Positions 42,463 to 46,740 of a DNA stretch of 46,740 nt are shown piece by piece; position 1 is the first letter of the stretch, and the number at the start of each line of letters is the position of its first letter. The position numbers and the translations under genes are program-made. Source of the stretch: Hydrogenophilales bacterium (lineage in GTDB: Bacteria > Pseudomonadota > Gammaproteobacteria > Burkholderiales > Thiobacillaceae); contig JAGXGP010000120.1 in assembly GCA_024636775.1 (NCBI GenBank), positions 1-46,740 of the forward strand, read 5' to 3'. Under the pieces are notes generated by a model that saw only the letters and a program-made list of their open reading frames with translations, had not been told where the DNA came from and made no database searches.

Positions 42463-43407
42463 TTAGAGTGTTCTGGCCAGTTTATTCTGGGCCAGGAAGT
42501 GTTTGGCTTGGTCGACATCCAGCTTGATCTGAGCGACTAGGCTGTCGAGATCGGGATATTTTTCTTCGTCGCGCAGCTTGTGTAAAAAATTCACCTGCAC
42601 GCGGCGACCATAAATCTCTGTGTCGAAGTCAAACAGGTGGACTTCGAGCACGGGAATAGCGTCCGGGCTTTTGACCGTGGGCCGTCTGCCCAGGCTTGCC
42701 GCGCCGGGCAGGCGTTCGCCATTGAGGCCGCAGACTTCAACCGCAAACACGCCCATCAGCGGCGGCCGGTTGTGCTTGAGCTGGATGTTGGCGGTAGGGA
42801 AGCCAATGTCGCGCCCGAGTTTGTCGCCGTGTACTACTCGGCCCGAGATGCTGTAAGGGCGGCCCAGCAAATGTGCAGCATGTTCCAGATCGCCCACAGC
42901 CAGAGCGGTCCGCACGGCGGTGGATGAAGAGCGTTCGCCGGCAACGATCACCGTGGGCAGCGTCTCAATATCGATACCCAGCGCCTGGCCCGAGGTTTGA
43001 AGTGAGGCAAATCCGCCTGCGCGTTTGGCGCCATATCGAAAGTCGTCGCCCACCAGGACGTAACGCGCCTGCAAGGTTTGGCCTAGTACCTGTTCGACGA
43101 ACGCCTCGGCGGACAGCGCAGAGAATGCACGATCGAAACGGAATACATGCAGCCGGTCGATTCCAAGCTGCCGCAGGGTCTCAGCTTTCTCGCGCAGGCT
43201 GGACAGACGGGCTGGAGCTTGGTCAGGCGTAAAGAATTCACGCGGATGCGGCTCAAAACTCAGCACGCAGGTTGGCAGGCCGCGCGCGCACGCAACGTCC
43301 TGCAGGCGGGTGAGCATGGCCTGGTGGCCGAGATGCAGGCCGTCGAAGTTGCCGATGGTGACCGCGTGTGGAGTGTCGAGTGAACGAAAACCGTGGGTGA
43401 TGCGCAT
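42463..43407 (-). CDS. ribF: Bifunctional riboflavin kinase/FAD synthetase RibF
   Basis: A 314-residue two-domain enzyme making FMN and FAD. N-terminal nucleotidyltransferase domain with TIGNFDGLHLGHQAML; flavokinase domain from about 180 with SISGRVVHGDKLGRDIGFPT and ANIQL, and EVHLFDFDTEIYGRRVQVNF near the end. Located directly before ileS, as in many proteobacteria. Confidence 0.96.
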   Translation of the reverse strand: MRITHGFRSLDTPHAVTIGNFDGLHLGHQAMLTRLQDVACARGLPTCVLSFEPHPREFFTPDQAPARLSSLREKAETLRQLGIDRLHVFRFDRAFSALSAEAFVEQVLGQTLQARYVLVGDDFRYGAKRAGGFASLQTSGQALGIDIETLPTVIVAGERSSSTAVRTALAVGDLEHAAHLLGRPYSISGRVVHGDKLGRDIGFPTANIQLKHNRPPLMGVFAVEVCGLNGERLPGAASLGRRPTVKSPDAIPVLEVHLFDFDTEIYGRRVQVNFLHKLRDEEKYPDLDSLVAQIKLDVDQAKHFLAQNKLARTL

Positions 43408-43470
43408 TGCCTAACAAACCGCAGCGTCTTGCGGGCGCTGAAAAGGCATTATTCTAGCCGATTCAGCGAC

Positions 43471-45009
43471 TTATTCCGCCGAACGCCGAGTGAACTGTCG
43501 CGGACGGAAACCCATCAAACCCAGCGCGGCAAAGTACAAGGCGATACCACCACCGACCAGTAGGGACAACCGCACGATTCGGTTGAAAAAGTGTGCTGAT
43601 AGCCACCACTGCGCGTCGCCCATGACATAAAAAAGCATGAGGCCCATAAGTACAGACGCCCCTGTTACGCGTAGCAGGTAAGCGGTCCATCCCGGTTGCG
43701 GCTGGTAAATCTGCTGTTTCTTCAACAAATGCAACAGAAGCGCGGCATTGAGGCATGCGCCCAACCCAATCGCCAAAGCGAGACCAGCATGGCCGAGCGG
43801 ACCAATGAAAACCAGGTTCATCAGTTGGGTGGCGACCAGGGTGAAGATGGCGACCTTGACTGGGGTTCGGATATTTTGCCGGGCATAAAACCCGGGTGCC
43901 AGCACCTTGATCAGAATCAGCCCTACCAATCCGAGGCTATAGGCCAGTAGAGCGTGTTGGGTCATAAAAACATCGTTCGCTCCGAAGGCACCGTAATGAA
44001 ACAGCGTGGTGATCAGCGGAACAGCCAGGACGCCTAGCGCAACCGAGGCGGGCAGGGCGAGCAATAGAGTAAGCCGCAAGCCCCAGTCAAGCAGCTTGGA
44101 ATATTCGACAGGTGAGTCGTCAGCATAATGCTTGGCCAGGCTGGGCAGCAGGATCGTGCCCAGTGCAACGCCCAGCATGCCGGCGGGGAATTCCATCAGG
44201 CGGTCGGCATAATACAGCCACGACACACTGCCGGTGATCAGAAACGACGCGAAAATGGTGTTGATGAGCAAACTGATCTGCGCCACCGATACGCCTAGTG
44301 TGGCGGGGGCCATCAGCTTCAGAATTCTACGAACACCGGGATCGTTGAAATTTCGCGTCGGGCGCGGCAACATGCCGACTCTTACCAGATGAGGCAGCAT
44401 CCAGGCGAGCTGCAGCACGCCCCCCAGTGCGACGCCCCAGCCGAGTGCCAGCACCGGAGGATCGAAATAAGGTGCGAGCCACAATGTGGCACCGATCATC
44501 GCGACGTTGAGCAGCACTGGGGCGAAAGCGGGTACGGAGAACTTGCTGTGGGTGTTGAGAATGCCGGCCGCCAGCGCAACCAGTGAAATAAAGATGATGT
44601 AGGGGAAGGTGATGCGCAGCAGGGTGACCGTAAGCGCGAATTTTTCCGGCTCATCAATAAACCCTGGAGCGCTGACGTAGGCAATCCACGGGGCGCCCAC
44701 GATGCCGAGCAGGGCGACCCCCACCAGCACCAGCGTCAGCGCGGTGCCGACCTGGTTGACCAGTATTTGGGTGGCGTCATGCCCCTTGCGATTCTTGTAT
44801 TCCGCGAGAATCGGCACAAAGGCCTGCGAAAATGCCCCTTCGGCAAACAGGCGTCGTAGCAGGTTGGGGATTTTAAACGCGACGAAAAACGCATCCGTGA
44901 GCAGGCCTGCACCGAAAACGCGAGCAATGAGGGCGTCGCGGACGAATCCCAGAATGCGTGAGAGAAAGGTCATGCTGCTGACTGCAGCGAGAGATTTAAG
45001 AAGATTCAT
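43471..45009 (-). CDS. murJ: Lipid II flippase MurJ
   Basis: A 512-residue MATE/MVF-type transporter with about 14 spans, moving lipid II across the inner membrane for peptidoglycan synthesis. It starts [20 protein letters not shown], with [20 protein letters not shown] next and [20 protein letters not shown] in loop 1, all hallmarks of MurJ with the key Arg residues. I chose ATG 45009; the longer in-frame extension to 45258 would cross the rpsT promoter and lacks family similarity. It is divergent from rpsT, with 223 bases between. Confidence 0.95.
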   Translation of the reverse strand: MNLLKSLAAVSSMTFLSRILGFVRDALIARVFGAGLLTDAFFVAFKIPNLLRRLFAEGAFSQAFVPILAEYKNRKGHDATQILVNQVGTALTLVLVGVALLGIVGAPWIAYVSAPGFIDEPEKFALTVTLLRITFPYIIFISLVALAAGILNTHSKFSVPAFAPVLLNVAMIGATLWLAPYFDPPVLALGWGVALGGVLQLAWMLPHLVRVGMLPRPTRNFNDPGVRRILKLMAPATLGVSVAQISLLINTIFASFLITGSVSWLYYADRLMEFPAGMLGVALGTILLPSLAKHYADDSPVEYSKLLDWGLRLTLLLALPASVALGVLAVPLITTLFHYGAFGANDVFMTQHALLAYSLGLVGLILIKVLAPGFYARQNIRTPVKVAIFTLVATQLMNLVFIGPLGHAGLALAIGLGACLNAALLLHLLKKQQIYQPQPGWTAYLLRVTGASVLMGLMLFYVMGDAQWWLSAHFFNRIVRLSLLVGGGIALYFAALGLMGFRPRQFTRRSAE

Positions 45010-45078
45010 TGGCTGGATTGTGTTTTGTGCGCATTGTGCGGGTCGCGCGGACGCGCTGCAACCATCGATGGGGTGGGC

Positions 45079-45108
45079 TTGATTTTTTAGCGGGTTATCC
45101 CGTACAAT
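45079..45108 (+). promoter_or_regulatory. Likely rpsT promoter
   Basis: TTGATT (45079–45084) and TACAAT (45103–45108) with an 18-base spacer form a good sigma70-like promoter, giving a leader of about 115 bases before rpsT. In that leader I see no obvious attenuator. Confidence 0.5.
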
Positions 45109-45232
45109 CGCGGGCTTCGGTGGATTTGCCTCGAAACAATGGGGCGCCCAGATTATATTGACCCCCGCACGTGGTGGTGGGTTACTTAAAATTTCCGCCT
45201 CGCAACCATGCGGGGCTTGAGGAGCAGAATAC

Positions 45233-45496
45233 ATGGCGAACTCCGCCCAGGCGCGCAAGCGCGCACGTCAAGCCAGCGCTCAGCGCGACAGCAACATCAG
45301 CCAGCGTTCGGAATTCCGTACCGCGATCAAGAAAGTCCGTAAAGCCATTGAAGCAGGCGACAAAGCCGCTGCGCAACAGGTTTTCCAGGCATCCATGGGC
45401 GTGATCGACAGCATTGCCGACAAGAAAATTGTTCATAAGAACAAGGCTTCACGTCATAAGAGCCGTTTGTCACTGGCTGTCAAAAGCATGGCTTGA
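45233..45496 (+). CDS. rpsT: 30S ribosomal protein S20
   Basis: An 87-residue basic protein binding 16S r[23 protein letters not shown], then [20 protein letters not shown] and [19 protein letters not shown] are typical S20. GAGGAG lies eight bases before ATG. Placed back to back with murJ, the common arrangement in betaproteobacteria. A strong terminator follows. Confidence 0.98.
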   Translation: MANSAQARKRARQASAQRDSNISQRSEFRTAIKKVRKAIEAGDKAAAQQVFQASMGVIDSIADKKIVHKNKASRHKSRLSLAVKSMA

Positions 45497-45536
45497 ATAG
45501 GGGTTGCCGCGCAGCTTAGTCCTGCTGCAGCCTAAT

Positions 45537-45564
45537 AAAAAACGCCGCAATTGCGGCGTTTTTT
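45537..45564. terminator. Bidirectional terminator between rpsT and the DUF3579 gene
   Basis: AACGCCGCAATTGCGGCGTT is a perfect 20-base palindrome with an A-run before and a T-run after it, so it works as an intrinsic terminator in both directions. It serves convergent rpsT (+) and the DUF3579 gene (−). Confidence 0.9.
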
Positions 45565-45610
45565 ATTGTCTTTAAATAATATTAATTACGGGCGATCTGG
45601 GATCAGGTAC

Positions 45611-45892
45611 TCAGTCAGCGTTTTCGGTCAGTAATTCATTGCTGGCCGCAAACGTTTGCAGAAACCGGTAGGCATTGGGGTCGGTGTCTCTGAGTTTCTT
45701 GTCCACGATAATGCAGTTGATCCCGTCGAGCGCTCTGGGCTGCACGTAGGGCGAATAACTGGTGCGGTTGTTGGGGTCGACTTTTGCAAAAGCACCCGCC
45801 AGTCGGTCGGCCCAGTCACTGGGACGGAACCGTGCACCCTTGGTAGTGATGCCGCGAATGATGAAAGGGACGGTGTTGGGTGCGTCAACCAT
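45611..45892 (-). CDS. DUF3579 domain protein
   Basis: A 93-residue cytoplasmic protein. FIIRGITTKGARFRPSDWAD, RLAGAFAK, YSPYVQPRALDGINCIIVDK and AYRFLQTFAASNELL match the small family DUF3579, found nearly only in betaproteobacteria and often near rpsT or argF. No function is known to me and no motif suggests one. The ATG is preceded by GTGGGCG-rich sequence with no clear ribosome binding site. Confidence 0.8.
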   Translation of the reverse strand: MVDAPNTVPFIIRGITTKGARFRPSDWADRLAGAFAKVDPNNRTSYSPYVQPRALDGINCIIVDKKLRDTDPNAYRFLQTFAASNELLTENAD

Positions 45893-45967
45893 GAGTGGGC
45901 GGGCGGTTTGCTAAGGAGTGGGCGGATTTTAGCACGCGATCAAATAGGGCGTAGTAATAGCAGGCTC

Positions 45968-45996
45968 TTGCATGGATAGGCCGTTTTGATGATACT
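45968..45996 (+). promoter_or_regulatory. Possible promoter of the microprotein–PuuD-like unit
   Basis: TTGCAT (45968–45973) and GATACT (45991–45996) with a 17-base spacer. The −10 is a 4/6 match, so moderate. It overlaps the left arm of an inverted repeat. Confidence 0.35.
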
Positions 45997-46022
45997 GGCC
46001 CTGCTTTACCCGACCAAAACGG
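45981..46022. promoter_or_regulatory. Inverted repeat CCGTTTTG / CAAAACGG around the promoter
   Basis: CCGTTTTG (45981–45988) and its exact complement CAAAACGG (46015–46022) are 26 bases apart. One arm falls in the promoter spacer and the other a little downstream of the expected start point. Could be two operator half-sites or a leader hairpin. Confidence 0.35.
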
Positions 46023-46062
46023 TCAACCATTCACTCAATAATTCAAAATGGAGGAGAGAACC

Positions 46063-46158
46063 ATGAAAAATCCACTGGACTCACTATGGGGCACGGTCAT
46101 CGCGGGCTTTGTGCTCACCGCTGTGCTGTATGTTTTTGTTAAAAACTTTTTGGGTTAA
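46063..46158 (+). CDS. 31-residue single-span membrane microprotein
   Basis: A very small gene with an excellent ribosome binding site (GGAGGAGAG, 46050–46058, five bases before ATG). The product begins MKNPLDSLWGTVIAG, continues as one membrane helix (FVLTAVLYVFV) and ends KNFLG. It is 13 bases upstream of the PuuD-like gene and surely on the same transcript. Size and shape recall small accessory subunits of membrane oxidase complexes such as CcoQ- or CydX-type peptides, but I know no family for it. Inference: accessory subunit of the protein encoded next. Confidence 0.7.
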   Translation: MKNPLDSLWGTVIAGFVLTAVLYVFVKNFLG

Positions 46159-46171
46159 GGGCGGATAAGCA

Positions 46172-46672
46172 ATGGAAAATATCGATTTCGTCGCCGCGTT
46201 GTCCCGCTGGTTCCATTTCATGGCGGGTGTCATGTGGATAGGCCTGCTGTATTACTTCAACTTTATTCAGGTGGCTGCGCTGAAAAATGCGGCTGCTGAT
46301 GGCACCGCGGCAGGCATCACCAAGCATGTCGCACCACGCGCATTGTTATTCTTTCGTTGGGCCGCAGTGTTTACCTGGGTGACGGGTGCTGCGTTGTTGG
46401 GACCGCTCTTCGTTGATGCGTTCATGTTGCGTAACGGCATGGGCCCCATTGGTATTGGCGCCTGGCTGGGCACCATCATGCTGTTTAATGTCTGGGTGCT
46501 GATCTGGCCGAATCAGAAGAAGATTTTGGGCATGGTTCCCGCCAGCGATGCAGAGAAGAACGCGGCGCGCCGCGTGGCGTTCCTGGCATCACGAACTAAC
46601 ACCATGTTGTCCATTCCCTTGCTGTTCTTCATGGCAGGCGGGATGTCTCACCGGGTGCTTTTCGGCCTATAA
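46172..46672 (+). CDS. PuuD/DUF989-like membrane protein (urate oxidase N-terminal family), short form
   Basis: A 166-residue protein with about four spans. LSRWFHFMAGVMWIGLLYYF and NFIQ, PRALLFFRWAAVFTWVTGAA and IGAWLGTIMLFNVWVLIWPN match the membrane domain of urate hydroxylase PuuD (DUF989). Real PuuD proteins are over twice as long and carry a C-terminal cytochrome c domain; here the gene stops after the membrane part and no CxxCH is seen. Conserved His15 and His52-like positions could bind haem. Short forms are common in chemolithotrophic betaproteobacteria, where a urate role is doubtful. Function is therefore open. Confidence 0.72.
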   Translation: MENIDFVAALSRWFHFMAGVMWIGLLYYFNFIQVAALKNAAADGTAAGITKHVAPRALLFFRWAAVFTWVTGAALLGPLFVDAFMLRNGMGPIGIGAWLGTIMLFNVWVLIWPNQKKILGMVPASDAEKNAARRVAFLASRTNTMLSIPLLFFMAGGMSHRVLFGL

Positions 46673-46693
46673 TCAAGGCGCTGCATGACAAGT

Positions 46694-46717
46694 ACGGCGG
46701 CTTAGGCCGCCGTTTTC
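46694..46717 (+). terminator. Terminator after the PuuD-like gene
   Basis: ACGGCGGC (46694–46701), loop TTAG, GCCGCCGT (46706–46713), then TTT: a GC-rich 8-base stem with a short T-run, 20 bases after the stop. Confidence 0.8.
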
Positions 46718-46740
46718 TATTTTGCTGCTTCATATCGATA

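Noticed and set aside
45010-45258. N-terminal extension of murJ by 83 residues
   Set aside because: Would cross the rpsT promoter and start codon; the extension has Pro/Cys-rich composition unlike MurJ, and ATG 45009 matches the usual MNLLKSLA start.

Overview
The window looks like a chromosomal segment of a betaproteobacterium, most probably of the Nitrosomonadales (Gallionella/Sulfuricella/Thiobacillus-like groups). This rests on gene order rather than on any search: mla genes–ABC-2 exporter–ibaG–murA–hisG, thiO next to a minor-pilin operon, and ispH–fkpB–lspA–ileS–ribF–murJ//rpsT with a DUF3579 gene. HisG is the short, HisZ-dependent form. I see no rRNA, tRNA, CRISPR array, integrase or intact insertion sequence.

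Region 1 (1–6627, + strand) is a tightly overlapping envelope operon. It holds the end of mlaD, a TolC-family outer-membrane protein where mlaA is usually found, mlaC, mlaB, an ABC-2 ATPase/permease pair, ibaG, murA and hisG. The his operon that normally continues after hisG is absent. At the hisG stop codon there is a headless VapC (PIN-domain) toxin remnant.

Region 2 (about 6630–28590) is a surface-polysaccharide island. It opens with a strong sigma70-like promoter and an EPS-associated MarR-family regulator gene broken by a one-base deletion. The main + strand operon (7504–21964) has an FdtA/FdtB pair (3-amino-3,6-dideoxyhexose synthesis), a Wzm/Wzt exporter whose Wzt has a C-terminal glycan-binding domain, four methyltransferases, four glycosyltransferases, and a wbpV–wbpL–wbpM-like trio (UDP-QuiNAc-type sugar and priming transferase). 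Most of these genes overlap by 1–4 bases. A second part with mixed orientation holds an O-antigen ligase, two GT4 enzymes, an ELM1/GtrOC1-type enzyme and a two-gene + strand insert (DxD glycosyltransferase and a GT10 fucosyltransferase-like enzyme). Together these suggest a lipid-linked O-antigen made in the cytoplasm, exported by the ABC transporter and ligated to lipid A-core.

Region 3 (28715–37313) has thiO (− strand) divergent from a type IV pilus minor-pilin/tip operon: two FimT/FimU-like pseudopilins, pilV, pilW, pilX, pilY1, a PilY2-like small secreted protein and a major-type pilin (pilE).

Region 4 (37314–37811) is a gene-poor gap with a very small PEP-CTERM protein of 53 codons on the − strand. 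It is a signal peptide joined almost directly to an exosortase sorting signal. I regard it as the most unusual object here.

Region 5 (37812–46740) is housekeeping: ispH, fkpB, lspA, ileS, ribF and murJ on the − strand, rpsT on the + strand, and a DUF3579 gene on the − strand. It ends with a two-gene + strand unit, a 31-residue single-span membrane microprotein followed by a short PuuD-like membrane protein, preceded by a promoter with an overlapping inverted repeat.
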